From NCBI GenBank assembly GCA_021568835.1, contig JAKGSH010000010.1, positions 2,480,001-2,544,000 of the forward strand: DNA of 64,000 nucleotides. Reading direction: 5' to 3'. Of the stretch, positions 7,378 to 16,300 are shown in pieces. The translations under genes were made by a program, and so were the position numbers. Below the pieces are notes generated by a model, which worked only from the letters and a program-made list of their open reading frames with translations, was not told the DNA's origin and did no database searches. How positions within the stretch are numbered: the stretch's first letter is position 1; each line of letters opens with the position of its first letter. This stretch comes from Streptomyces sp. Tue 6430. Its GTDB lineage: Bacteria; Actinomycetota; Actinomycetes; Streptomycetales; Streptomycetaceae.

Positions 7378-9766
7378 GTGTGGCGTTGCGGACCCTGCGG
7401 GTCCGGTGGGCGGGGTTCGTCGGGAGTTTCGTCGCCCTCGCGCTGGGGGTGGGCCTGGTCGCGGTGATGGGCCAGGCGCTGGCGGCCTCGTCGGCGGCGC
7501 CGGAGCGGGCGCCGGAGCGGTTCGCGGCGGCGCCGGTGGTGGTGAAGGGGCGGGACACCCTGCGGGTGGGGACGCCGGGCGGGGTGCGGACGGCGGAGCT
7601 GGCGCGGCCGCGGCCCGTGCCGGCCGGGGTGGTCGCCGCGCTGCGGGCGCTGGGGCCGGTCACGCAGGACCGTTCCTTCCCGGTGCGGGTGGCGGGCGGG
7701 CCGGTCGGGCTGGTCGGGCATCCGTGGTCGACGGCGCGGTTCGCCCCGTACGAACTGTCGGCCGGGCGGGCGCCGCGCGCGGACGGGGAGGTCGTGGTCA
7801 CGGCCGGCTGGGCGCGCGTGGGCACGCGGTTGAGCGGCGGCGACGTGGTGGTGGGCACGGTGCGCGGGCGTGGCTTCGAGGAGGCGGTGTTCTATACCGA
7901 CGCGCGCGCCGCCCGGCTCTCCCCGTTCTCCCCTCAGTCGGTCGTGGAGGCGGACGCTGCTGCCGTACGGGCGGTCGTGGACGGATCCGGGGCGCGGGTG
8001 CTCACCGGGGACGGGCGGCGGCAGGCCGACGCGGACCCGGGCCGGGACGGCGAGGCGCTCACCGCGCTCAACGCGCTGTTCGGGACGGCGGGCGGGGTGA
8101 CGGCGTTCGTGTCGGTGTTCGTCGTGGCCTCCACCTTCGCGTTCGCGGTCGAGCGGCGGCGCCGGGAGTTCGGGCTGCTGCGCCTCGCGGGCGCCACGCC
8201 GGGCCAGGTGCGGCGGACGGTCCTGCTGGAGGCGCTGCTGGTCGGCGTCCTCGCCTCGGCGGCGGGCTGTGTGCTGGGGGCGTACGGGGCGCCGCTGCTG
8301 GGCGAGGCGGTGATCGAGGGCGGTCTCGCGCCGGGCTGGTACACGATCGGCGGGCAGGCATGGCCGTACCACCTCGCCTTCTGGACGGGCCTGTCGGTGG
8401 CCCTCGCGGGTGCGTCCGTCGCGTCCTGGCGGGCCGGGCGGACCGCGCCGGTGCGGGCGCTGCGCGAGGCGGCGGCGGACGGGCGGGCGCTGCCGTGGGG
8501 ACGGCTGGTGTGCGGGTCGGCGCTGCTGCTCACGGCCGCGGCGACCCTGGCGTACGCGCTGGCCGTCGATCCGGGCGACCTGCTGCACCGCAAGACGTAC
8601 GTCAGCCGGCCGATGCTGCTCATCACGGCGACGGCGCTCCTCGCGCCCGCCCTTGTACGGCCGTTGGTGCCCCGGCTGCCGGGTACGACCGGTCTGCTGG
8701 TGCGGGCGCACGCCGTCGCCGGGGTGCGACGCACCGCGGCCGTCGCGGCACCCGTGCTGGTGACGGTGGCGCTCGCGGGTTCCCTGCTGGGCGCGACGGC
8801 CACGCTGGAGGAGGCCGGGGCGGCGGAGGTACGGCAGCGGACGGCGGCGGACTTCGTGGTGACGGATGTCGGTCAGGGCGCGTTGGAGGGGCTGCGGCGG
8901 GTGCCCGGTGCGGCGGTGTTCCCGTCCGCCGCGACCGCCGTGCACGCCCTGGAGGGCGGGGTGGCGCTGGTGCGTTCACCGGCGCGGGCGGTGGATCCGC
9001 GGGCCCTCGCCGGGGCCGTACGGCTGCCGGTGACGGCGGGGCGGGCGGCGGACCTGGACGACGGGTCGATCGTGGTGAACGAGGAGTGGGCCGAGCACCG
9101 GGTGGGGCAGCGGGTACGGGTGTGGCTCGGCGACGGGACGCCGAGGACGTTGCGGATCGCCGCCGTACTGGCCACCGGGACGGGCGACAACGGGGTGTAC
9201 GTCACCGCCGCGAACGCGGGCGGGGCGGACGTCGACCGGGTGGACGTGCGGGTGCGCGCGGGGGCCGACCCGGCGGCGGTCGTGCGCGGGCTGCGGGCGG
9301 TCGACGGGGGCGGGTGTGGTCCGCGAAGGAGTGGGTGACCGCGAGCCGCCCAGGGACCGACGGCACGACCCGGCTCGGCATGTTCCTCGTCCTGGGCCTG
9401 GCGCTCCTCTACGCCGGCATCTCCCTCGCCAACACCCTCGTCATGGGCGCCGCCGAGCGGCGCCGGGACGTGGCGGCGCTGCGGCTGGCCGGGGCAACCG
9501 GCGGGCAGGTCCTGCGGTGGGCCGCGACGGAGGCGCTGACCGTGGTCGCGGTGGGCGCGGTGCTGGGGCTGGCGGTGACGGTCGTCGGCCTGGCCGGCAT
9601 GGCCGGTGCGCTGGGGCTGCTGTCGGCGCCGGTGACGGTGGTCGTGCCGTGGCAGGCGCTCGGGTGGGTCACGGGGGCGTGCGCGCTGATCTCGGTGACG
9701 GCGACGGTGCTGCCGACGGGGTGGGCGCTGCGCAGGTCGCCCGGCGGGACGCTCACTCTGGTCTGA
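7371..9766 (+). pseudogene. ABC transporter permease, FtsX/MacB type (frameshifted)
   Basis: 798 aa expected: an N-terminal TM, a large extracytoplasmic domain, a first FtsX core with AFAVERRRREFGLLRLAGAT, a second extracytoplasmic domain and a second FtsX core with ANTLVMGAAERRRDVAALRL. The frame breaks at about 9309-9315, where GGGGGCGGGTG lacks one G; restoring it joins VDGGG to VWSAKEWV. The GTG start overlaps the ATPase stop (GTGCTGA). With the ATPase it forms a transporter probably controlled by the adjacent two-component system. Substrate (antimicrobial, lipid or peptide) unknown. Confidence 0.85.
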
Positions 9767-9932
9767 GGCTGTGGATGAGGGCTTGGAGTCCGGCGGGTGT
9801 GTGAGGCCGATTCCGCACAGCCCTCAGGAGCACGTGGCCACCGCCGACACGGTCTTACCGGGCGCACCGGGCCAGAGTGCGACGCCCCGCTCCTGCGCCG
9901 GCGCCGCCGCGCCCGCCGTCGGCGAGCGGGGC

Positions 9933-10214
9933 TCACGGCGCCCGGCGGTAGACCTCGCGGCGGTTGCCGACGGCGAGGACCCACACGATCAGCTGTCCGT
10001 TCCCGACGGTGTGGACGGCGCGGTAGTCGCCGACCCCGAGTCGCCGGCGGGCACTGTGCCCCTGGAAGGCTTCGACGTCGAACGACGTCGTGTCCCCCGA
10101 GTCCATCGCCTTCTGGAGCTCGGCGAGACGGTGCAGAACGCGTACGGCGTCCGGACGCGGGATCTTGAGCATGTCCCGCTGGGCATGCGGGGTGAAGCGG
10201 GTGACGTATCCCAT
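9933..10214 (-). CDS. RelE/ParE family toxin
   Basis: 93 aa RelE-like mRNA interferase. It begins MGYVTRFTPHAQRDMLKIPR with the amphipathic N-terminal helix, has RRRLGVGDYRAVHTV and the ending VWVLAVGNRREVYRR, the usual RelE core and C-terminal basic/tyrosine region. It starts 5 bases after the antitoxin stop, so the two are co-transcribed. When freed, the toxin would cleave mRNA on the ribosome. Upstream in-frame codons back to 10319 overlap the antitoxin and are not used. Confidence 0.88.
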   Translation of the reverse strand: MGYVTRFTPHAQRDMLKIPRPDAVRVLHRLAELQKAMDSGDTTSFDVEAFQGHSARRRLGVGDYRAVHTVGNGQLIVWVLAVGNRREVYRRAP

Positions 10215-10219
10215 GCGGG

Positions 10220-10501
10220 TCAGTCCTGAGGTCCGCGGAGCCGGGCGGCCATCTCCTCCAGCGAGACGGATCCCTCCATGCCCTCGGACTCGGCTTCGTC
10301 GGCCAGCCCGTTGAGCCATGCCTCCTCGGCGTCCTCGGCGATCCGGCGCAGGCGCTGGTACTCCTGAATGTCGATGACCACGGCTTCCTGCTTGCCGCGT
10401 CGCGTGATGATCGTCGGAATCTCCTCCCGCCGGGCACGGTCGATGACGTCGGCGAGGTGGTTGCGGACCTCGGCCATGGATTCCACCACCGGATCAGTCA
10501 T
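10220..10501 (-). CDS. Phd/YefM family antitoxin
   Basis: 93 aa. The N-terminal Phd fold is clear: MAEVRNHLADVIDRARREEIPTI at about residues 9-31 and ITRRGKQEAVVIDIQEYQRL at about 31-51. The acidic C-terminal tail (DEAESEGMEG and on) is the expected toxin-wrapping segment. It is the first gene of the pair with the RelE toxin, the usual order for Phd/YefM modules, and probably represses its own promoter; the start region contains GTAACAGGTGTACATG, a plausible operator half. Confidence 0.88.
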   Translation of the reverse strand: MTDPVVESMAEVRNHLADVIDRARREEIPTIITRRGKQEAVVIDIQEYQRLRRIAEDAEEAWLNGLADEAESEGMEGSVSLEEMAARLRGPQD

Positions 10502-10858
10502 GCAGCGAATGTAACAGGTGTACATGGAAGCCTCGTGATGCAGCCGGGACATCGAGTCTCGTCGGCGACGGGACGGAAGAGCATGGGTTGGACGTGATCG
10601 CCCTCGCACTCCCGGGCGCCGGTCAGGCGGGCGGAGAGGCGGGGGCTTCGTCGAGGCGGTCGATGGCGGCTCCGACCGGTCCGGTCCCGCGCAACTCGTT
10701 CCCGCGCATACTCGCCACCGCGCAGGCGGTGGGCAGACAGAGGCACCGACGGAAGTCGTCAGCCGGGACTGATTCCGTGGTTCGCGCTCACCGCTTCCCA
10801 CGCCCACGCCCACGCCCACGCCCACGGAGAGCATTTCCCGGCATGACCAGAATCCGCC
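10502..10858. other. Intergenic region between two toxin-antitoxin modules
   Basis: 357 bases with no convincing gene. Open frames exist on the minus strand but are low-complexity, Arg/Pro-rich and lack any family signature. It contains the promoter of the Phd/RelE pair at its left end and a five-copy 6-bp tandem repeat at its right end. Confidence 0.6.
10797..10826. repeat. (CCCACG)5 tandem repeat
   Basis: Five exact copies of CCCACG lie about 30 bases beyond the stop of the XRE antitoxin gene. A simple-sequence tract prone to length change; no function visible. Confidence 0.85.
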
Positions 10859-11164
10859 CTACAGCCTCACCGAGAGATTCCCCACGGTGGCGGTTATGGT
10901 CAGCTCACCGCCGATCGCGTGCAGGTACGCGGCCATGGTCGAGGTTTCCAGGCGGGCGAGGCCTCGCTCGATCTGGCTGATCCGCCCCTGCGTGACCCCC
11001 ATGGCCTCGGCGACCTGCACCTGGGTGAAGCCTTGCGCCTTGCGGAGAGTGGCAAGTTCATGACCCCGCTCGGCGTCGACCATCTCCGCCTTGATGGCGT
11101 CGATGCGCTCGCGCTTCTCGGGGGTGATGTCGGCCGTCAGGTCGGCCATGGTGCCGAGTTTCAT
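10859..11164 (-). CDS. XRE family antitoxin (HigA-like)
   Basis: 101 aa. The HTH reads LRKAQGFTQVQVAEAMGVTQ followed by RISQIE, about residues 40-66, preceded by an acidic/basic helical N-terminus and followed by ARLETSTMAAYLHAIGGEL. It lies second after the toxin, the reversed order typical of HigBA, and its ATG overlaps the toxin stop (ATGA). It should neutralise the toxin and repress the operon through the palindrome upstream of the toxin gene. Confidence 0.88.
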   Translation of the reverse strand: MKLGTMADLTADITPEKRERIDAIKAEMVDAERGHELATLRKAQGFTQVQVAEAMGVTQGRISQIERGLARLETSTMAAYLHAIGGELTITATVGNLSVRL

Positions 11165-11559
11165 CTGCCCTGCCCTTCCTTCTTCTCCTGCTCCAGCGCC
11201 TCAAGATACGTCGCGTATTTGTCGTCAGCTTCCTTGACCGCCCTGGGGTACCAGGCTGCCCACTGCCGTCCCGCCGCCTTGTTGCCGGCCACCAGAAAGA
11301 CGGCCCGCCGCTCGGGGTCGAAGACGAAGAGCATCCGGATGCTCACCGTCCCGCCGCTGCGTGGACGCAGCTCCCGCATGTTCCGGTAACGGCTCTTCTC
11401 GATCGCGCCAACCGTCGGACGGCGGAGCGCCGGTCCCACTTCCTGGAGCCGTTCCAGAGCGGCTATCACATGGAGATGACTGTCCGGGTCTTCCTTCGCA
11501 AGCGTCTTGATCCAGTCCAGCACATCTTCGAAGAACCGCAGCTCATAAGGTTCGGCCAC
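11161..11559 (-). CDS. RelE/HigB-like toxin (phage-derived Gp49-like family)
   Basis: 132 aa. Motifs LRFFEDVLDWIKTLAKEDPDSHLHVIAALERL, then RNMRELRPRSGGTVSIRMLFVFDPERRAVFLVAGNK, fit the Gp49-like/HigB toxin family: R-E-L-R followed by R-x-L-F-x-F and an aromatic end. First gene of a two-gene module with the XRE antitoxin. Predicted ribosome-dependent mRNA interferase. It stands beside a second, unrelated module, so the locus carries two independent toxin-antitoxin systems. Confidence 0.88.
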   Translation of the reverse strand: MAEPYELRFFEDVLDWIKTLAKEDPDSHLHVIAALERLQEVGPALRRPTVGAIEKSRYRNMRELRPRSGGTVSIRMLFVFDPERRAVFLVAGNKAAGRQWAAWYPRAVKEADDKYATYLEALEQEKKEGQGR

Positions 11560-11567
11560 ACCAAAAA

Positions 11568-11583
11568 ATTAGCACTGGCTAAT
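11568..11583. promoter_or_regulatory. Inverted repeat ATTAGCACTGGCTAAT, candidate HigA operator
   Basis: Perfect 6-base arms with a 4-base spacer lie 9 bases upstream of the toxin start codon, in a locally AT-rich stretch preceded by A6. Position and symmetry fit autorepression by the XRE antitoxin. Confidence 0.65.
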
Positions 11584-11708
11584 GTGGTTGAGCAAGTGGG
11601 GGTTCCTCTTTCGCGCCGGGTTACCGCGGTGCGGCAAACGTCTTGGACGGCAGTCGCGATTCCATGTGCACTGTCCCTTTCCCCCGTCCCACGGCGGGCA
11701 CCCGTGGC

Positions 11709-12356
11709 TCACTTGAGAAACGCCAGGACCGCCAGGACCCGCCGGTTGGCGTCTTCGGAGACCGGCAGGTCGAGTTTGGCGAAGATGTTCGAGGTGTGTT
11801 TGATGACGGACCGCTCGGTGATCACCAGGGACTGGGCGATCGAGGCGTTGGAGCGGCCCTCGGCCATCAGCGCCAGCACCTCCCGCTCGCGCGGGGTGAG
11901 GCGGGCGAGGGAGCCGGTGGGGCCGTTGCTGTCCTTGGCGAACAGCTTGGCGACGACGTCGGGGTCCATGGCGGTGCCGCCGGCGGCGACCCGGCGGACG
12001 GACTCCACGAACTGGTCGGGGTCGAAGACGCGGTCCTTGAGGAGGTAGCCGATGCCGCCGCTGCCGTCGGCGAGCAGCTCACGCGCGTAGAGCTGCTCGA
12101 CGTACTGGGAGAGGACGAGCACCGGCAGGCCCGGGACCTTCCTGCGGGCCGCCAGGGCGGCCTGGAGCCCCTCGTCGGTGAAGGTGGGCGGGAGGCGTAC
12201 GTCGACGATCGCGACGTCGGGCCGCTCGTCGACGAGGGCCCGTAAGAGGCCGGGCCCGTTGTCGACGGCGGCCACGATCTCGAAGTCGTACGCCTCCAGC
12301 AGCCTCACCAGGCCGTCGCGCAGGAGGAACAGGTCTTCGGCTAGGACAACGCGCAA
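11709..12356 (-). CDS. Response regulator, NarL/LuxR type (copy 2)
   Basis: 215 aa, paralogous to the regulator at 4472. MRVVLAEDLFLLRDG holds the acidic pair, DVAIVDVRLPP the phosphoacceptor Asp, YLLKDRVFDPDQF the conserved Lys and LTPREREVLALMAEGRSNASIAQ the LuxR HTH. The start is TTG directly after GGAGATCCC and overlaps the end of its kinase gene by 16 bases, so translation is coupled. Its target is not evident from the neighbourhood. Confidence 0.92.
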   Translation of the reverse strand: MRVVLAEDLFLLRDGLVRLLEAYDFEIVAAVDNGPGLLRALVDERPDVAIVDVRLPPTFTDEGLQAALAARRKVPGLPVLVLSQYVEQLYARELLADGSGGIGYLLKDRVFDPDQFVESVRRVAAGGTAMDPDVVAKLFAKDSNGPTGSLARLTPREREVLALMAEGRSNASIAQSLVITERSVIKHTSNIFAKLDLPVSEDANRRVLAVLAFLK

Positions 12357-13581
12357 GGGATCTCCAGGGTGAGGGTGGTGGGTCCGCCCACCGGGCTGTG
12401 GACGGCGAGCACGCCGTCGAAGGCGGCGAGGCGGCGCTCGATGCCGCGCAGGCCGGTGCCGCGCGAGGGGTCGGCCCCGCCGTGACCGTCGTCGCCGACC
12501 TCGGCACGGATCCGGCCGTCGGCGTACCGGAGGTCGACGGTGACGTGGGTGGGGGCGGCGTGCTTGGCCGCGTTGGTGAGGATCTCGGAGACGGCGAAGT
12601 AGAGGGCGGACTCGACGGGGGCGTCGGCGCGGCCGGGCAGTTCGGCGGTGACGGAGACGTCGAGCGGGCTGTCCATGGCGAGGGCGCGGACGGCGTCGGC
12701 GAGGCCGCGGTCGGAGAGGACCGGCGGGTGGATGCCGCGGATCAGGTCGCGCAGCTCGTTCAGGGCGCTGACGGAGGCCTTGCGGGTGTCGGCGAGGATC
12801 GCGCGGACCGCCTCCGGGTCCTTGGCGAGGAGCTTCTCGGCGACGCCGAGGTTCATGCCGAGGGCGACGAGCCGGGCCTGGGCGCCGTCGTGCAGGTCGC
12901 GCTCGATACGGCGCAGTTCGGCGGCGGAGCTGCTGACGGCCTCGGAGCGGGTGCGGGTCAGGTGCAGGACCTTGCGGGAGGTCTCGGTGGGGGCGAGGAG
13001 GGTGCGGGCGAGCCGGGCGTGGGCGCGCATCAGGGCGGGGCGCAGACCAGGCCGGTCAGCAGGGTCGGGATGCCCAACCCAAGTGCGTACAGCGCGCTCT
13101 GACGGTCGGTCACCTTGACGAACCAGTACCAGCTGTTGCCGCCGTTGCCGCTGATGTCCTCCCACAGCATGGGCATCAGGAGGCCGAAGACGCCGAACGC
13201 GATCAGGGCGAGCGGCAGCAGGACCAGGACGATCCCGATCACCGGGTCGACCAGCATCCAGGCGAGGTCCCGCCAGGTCGCCGGGTCGGTGAGGATCCAC
13301 CGGGTGCGGCTCCACCAGCCCTGGGGACCGCCCTCGCGGGGCGGCTCCGGCAGGTACGGCTCGGGGATGCCGCCCTCCAGGCGGGCGCCGGCCAGCCGGC
13401 GGGTGACGTTCACCGTGCCGCGGGCGGCGAGGGCGGCCGCCGGCACGAGGAAGAGACCGATGCCCGCCCCGAGCAGGGAGATCGCGGTCACCAGCAGGGA
13501 GAAACAGAAGACCTCGGCGAGGGCCAGGCCGGCCGGGGTGAGTCCGGCGAGCGCGGTACGCGCGTCCTTGGCGATATTCAT
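12341..13581 (-). pseudogene. Sensor histidine kinase, NarL/DesK type (copy 2, frameshifted)
   Basis: 413 aa expected. The membrane part, starting MNIAKDARTALAG at 13581 with hydrophobic segments near residues 25-50 and 110-140, reads in one frame; the kinase part with ERDLHDGAQARLVALGMNL, the DDGHGG box and GTGLRGIERRL reads in another. The break is at 13037-13040 (GGGG for GGGGG, i.e. one C missing in VCAPALMRAHARL on the coding strand). A good GGAG precedes the ATG. Pairs with the response regulator at 11709. Probably intact in life. Confidence 0.88.
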
Positions 13582-13754
13582 GCCACAACTCCTGCGATCC
13601 GACGGCCCGTTGCCGCCCTACGTGTTACATCCTGGTGCGCCACGTGCCGCCGGTCACGGGACCATTGTCCCCTCTCGGGGGGTGTACCTGAGTAGCCCCC
13701 GGACACCACACAGGGCCCTGGGGCGCGGCAGCCGCGGCGGGTGGAATCGAAGGC

Positions 13755-15830
13755 ATGACGAGCCGAGAGCGAATCCTCACCCTGATGGCGGCCGCGGCGA
13801 CCGCCGTCCTGTGCGTGGTGAACCCGGCCGCCGCGGACGGCCGTTCGGGCCCCGCGGAAGGCCGTTCGGGCCCCGCCGCCGACGTCGGCACCCGAGCCGG
13901 TGTCGGCAGCGATGCCGGTGTCGCCGCCGGTACGGCGTCCGCGGGGCAGGACGGGAGCCTGTCCGCGCTGCTGGACGACCTGGTGCCGAAGCAGCTCGCC
14001 GAGTACCGCGTCCCGGGCGCCTCCGTCGTCGTGGTGAACCGCGACGGCCGGACGCTGACCAAGGGCTACGGGCTGGCCGACGTCGAGCGGGGCGTGCGCA
14101 GCGACCCACGGCGCACCGGCTACTTCATGGCCTCCGACGCCAAGCTGTTCACGGCGGTCGCCGTGCTCCAGCAGGTGGAGAAGGGCAGGCTGAGCCTGGA
14201 CGCCGACGTCAACCGGTACCTGACCGCCTTCAGGATCAGGGACAGTTACCCGGGCCGTCCCGTGACGGTCCGTCATCTCCTCACGCACACCGCCGGGTTC
14301 GACACCGGCATCCTCGGCCGCGGCGGCACCGCGCCCGAGCCGGCGGGCGCCCTCGGCGAGAGCCTCGGCGAACACCAGCCAGAGCGGGTACGGCCGCCCG
14401 GCGAGACGGCCGTCTACGACAACTACGGTGTGGCGCTGGCCGGTCACCTGGTCGAGCAGGTCACCGGCACCCCGTTCGCCACCTACGTCGACGACGCCGT
14501 CCTCGAGCCCCTCGGCATGACCCGCACCACCTTCGCCCGGCCCGACGCCCGCACCGCCGGCGCCCTCGCCCTCGGCTACCGGCCCGACGGCGGCCGGCAG
14601 CGCGCCGAGGACGGGCAGTACGGCGCCTGGACGCCGACCGGCGCGGGTGCCGTCACCACCGCCGCCGACATGGGCCGCCTGATGAGCGCCCTGCTCGACG
14701 ACGGCGGCCCCGTCCTGACCCGCGCCTCCACCCGCGCCATGCTGCACCGTCAGTTCGCCAACGACTCCCGGCTGACCGGCATCGGCTACCTGCTGGAGGA
14801 GCGCGTGCGGGCCGGGCAGCGGCTGTGGGTGAAGGACGGCGACCTGCCCGGCTTCCACGGCAACCTGGCCCTGCTCCCCGCGTCCGGAGTCGGCGTGTAC
14901 GTCGTCTACAACGGCGACGGCGTCGACGGCAGCGCCTCCTACGCCGGACAGGAGCTGGTGAACCGGGTGGCGGACCGGCTCGGCGGCGACGACGACGAGG
15001 GTGCTCCGGCAACCCCCTCCGCGACGGCCGCCCCCTCCGCCGCCGCGGACCTCGGTGAGGCCGGCGGCCGGCCCACGGCCGACGCCTCGGCCCGGCCCAC
15101 CCGCCAGGACAGGAACGCGGCCTCCCTCTACTCCGGCCACTACCGCACCACCCGCACCAGCACCTCGGACCTGACCCGGGTCGCGGCGCTCACCACCTCC
15201 GTGCACGTCACCGCGGACGCCGACGGCACCCTGGCCACGACCGGCCTGGCCCGGGACCCGCGGGTCGGCGAGCAGCACTGGGTGCCGGTCGCGCCGGGCG
15301 TCTTCCAGGAGCGTGCCGGGCAGGACCGGATCGCCTTCCGCGACGGCCGGCTGGCCCTGGCCTCCGACCCGACCCAGGTGTTCGAGAAACTCGCCTGGTA
15401 CCAGTCGCCGGCCCTGCACCAGCAGGCCCTGCTGGCGGGCCTCGCGGTCCTCGGCGCGGCCCTCCTGCTCCTCCCGGTGGTGGCGTTCGTACGACGCCGC
15501 GAGCCCAAGGCGCCCGGCGGCCGGCTCGCCTGGGCGCTGGCCTGGCTCACCGGCGCGACCCTGGCCGCGGCCACCGTGTGCTTCGTCCGGCTCACCGGCG
15601 ACGGCAACGCCCTCAACCGGGCCGTCCTGGTGGGCGACTCGCCCCTGCTGACCCTGATCCCCCGCCTGGTCGCGGCCGCGGCCGCCGCCACCGCCCTGCT
15701 CCTGGTCTGCACGGTGCTGGCCTGGTTCCGGGGTTGGTGGCCGGTGGCCGGCCGGATCACCTACACCTGCCACGCCCTGGCGGCGACGGTCGTGGTCGGC
15801 CTGTGCGCCGCGTACGGGCTGCTGCCGTGA
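13755..15830 (+). CDS. Serine hydrolase, beta-lactamase/D,D-peptidase family, membrane-anchored
   Basis: 691 aa. N-terminal signal peptide (RERILTLMAAAATAVLCVVNPAAAD), then a class C beta-lactamase-like domain: SxxK as SDAK in YFMASDAKLFTA near residue 133, the family block HLLTHTAGFDTG, and YxN as YDN near residue 222. The last third has three to four membrane helices (from about residue 555: ALLAGLAVLGAALLLLPVV, then LAWALAWLTGATLAAATV, then LVAAAAAATALLLV), so the domain faces outside. ATG with few upstream options. Role in peptidoglycan or beta-lactam metabolism is inference; many such proteins are esterases. A strong terminator follows. Confidence 0.88.
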   Translation: MTSRERILTLMAAAATAVLCVVNPAAADGRSGPAEGRSGPAADVGTRAGVGSDAGVAAGTASAGQDGSLSALLDDLVPKQLAEYRVPGASVVVVNRDGRTLTKGYGLADVERGVRSDPRRTGYFMASDAKLFTAVAVLQQVEKGRLSLDADVNRYLTAFRIRDSYPGRPVTVRHLLTHTAGFDTGILGRGGTAPEPAGALGESLGEHQPERVRPPGETAVYDNYGVALAGHLVEQVTGTPFATYVDDAVLEPLGMTRTTFARPDARTAGALALGYRPDGGRQRAEDGQYGAWTPTGAGAVTTAADMGRLMSALLDDGGPVLTRASTRAMLHRQFANDSRLTGIGYLLEERVRAGQRLWVKDGDLPGFHGNLALLPASGVGVYVVYNGDGVDGSASYAGQELVNRVADRLGGDDDEGAPATPSATAAPSAAADLGEAGGRPTADASARPTRQDRNAASLYSGHYRTTRTSTSDLTRVAALTTSVHVTADADGTLATTGLARDPRVGEQHWVPVAPGVFQERAGQDRIAFRDGRLALASDPTQVFEKLAWYQSPALHQQALLAGLAVLGAALLLLPVVAFVRRREPKAPGGRLAWALAWLTGATLAAATVCFVRLTGDGNALNRAVLVGDSPLLTLIPRLVAAAAAATALLLVCTVLAWFRGWWPVAGRITYTCHALAATVVVGLCAAYGLLP

Positions 15831-15845
15831 CGGGGCCGGGCCCCG

Positions 15846-15900
15846 CGCGGTGAGCCCGCCGTCGTCCGGGGACATCCCGGACGACGGCGGGCTCACCGCG
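15846..15900. terminator. Terminator, perfect 25-bp stem, 5-base loop
   Basis: Bases 15846-15870 pair perfectly with 15876-15900 around the loop GACAT, 16 bases after the serine hydrolase stop. No U tract follows, as is usual in Streptomyces. Confidence 0.9.
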
Positions 15901-16070
15901 TGACGACGGTCTCAGCACGTGACGGCGGAGGGAGGCGGTCAACCCCGGTCATGCCAGGAACCGGTGGCCCGGGCGGTGTCGAACGGTCGGAGACCACTCC
16001 GCCGTCGGCCGAGGGCCGACGAGGTGACAGGGACGGCGGCAGGGACTTCGTGTCACACCGGCACATGACA

Positions 16071-16104
16071 GGAGGCCCGTTCCTGATATCAGGAACGGGC
16101 CTCC
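16071..16104. terminator. 34-bp perfect palindrome downstream of tRNA-Ala
   Basis: A 17-base arm repeats exactly in reverse with no spacer (centre GAT/ATC). It starts 9 bases beyond the 3' end of the tRNA on the minus strand, so it is most likely the tRNA terminator. Confidence 0.85.
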
Positions 16105-16112
16105 ATGATGCG

Positions 16113-16186
16113 TGGACCTGTGGGGATTTGAACCCCAGACCCCCTCGATGCGAACGAGGTGCGCTACCGGACTGCGCCACAGGCCC
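16113..16186 (-). tRNA. tRNA-Ala (anticodon CGC)
   Basis: 74 nt, no encoded CCA. Acceptor strand GGGCCTG pairs with CAGGTCC including the G3-U70 wobble that marks alanine tRNAs. The anticodon arm CCTCG/CGAGG encloses TTCGCAT, anticodon CGC reading GCG. The T arm contains GGTTCAAATCC. A palindromic terminator follows. Confidence 0.95.
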
Positions 16187-16300
16187 TTGCAACGAGTGAA
16201 ACTCTAGCATCCCCGTCGGGGTGCTTGGAAATCCGTTCCCCGGGCCTCCGACCACCGCGTATCCGGCGTCGTCCGCGCGTCGCCGGACACCCGTCGCCGC

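Noticed and set aside
10498..10746. 82-codon frame upstream of the Phd antitoxin
   Set aside because: Arg/Pro-rich, ends in the antitoxin promoter region, no family signature.
13578..15896. 772-codon frame antisense to the serine hydrolase
   Set aside because: No domain, low-complexity, opposite a clear SxxK/YxN protein.
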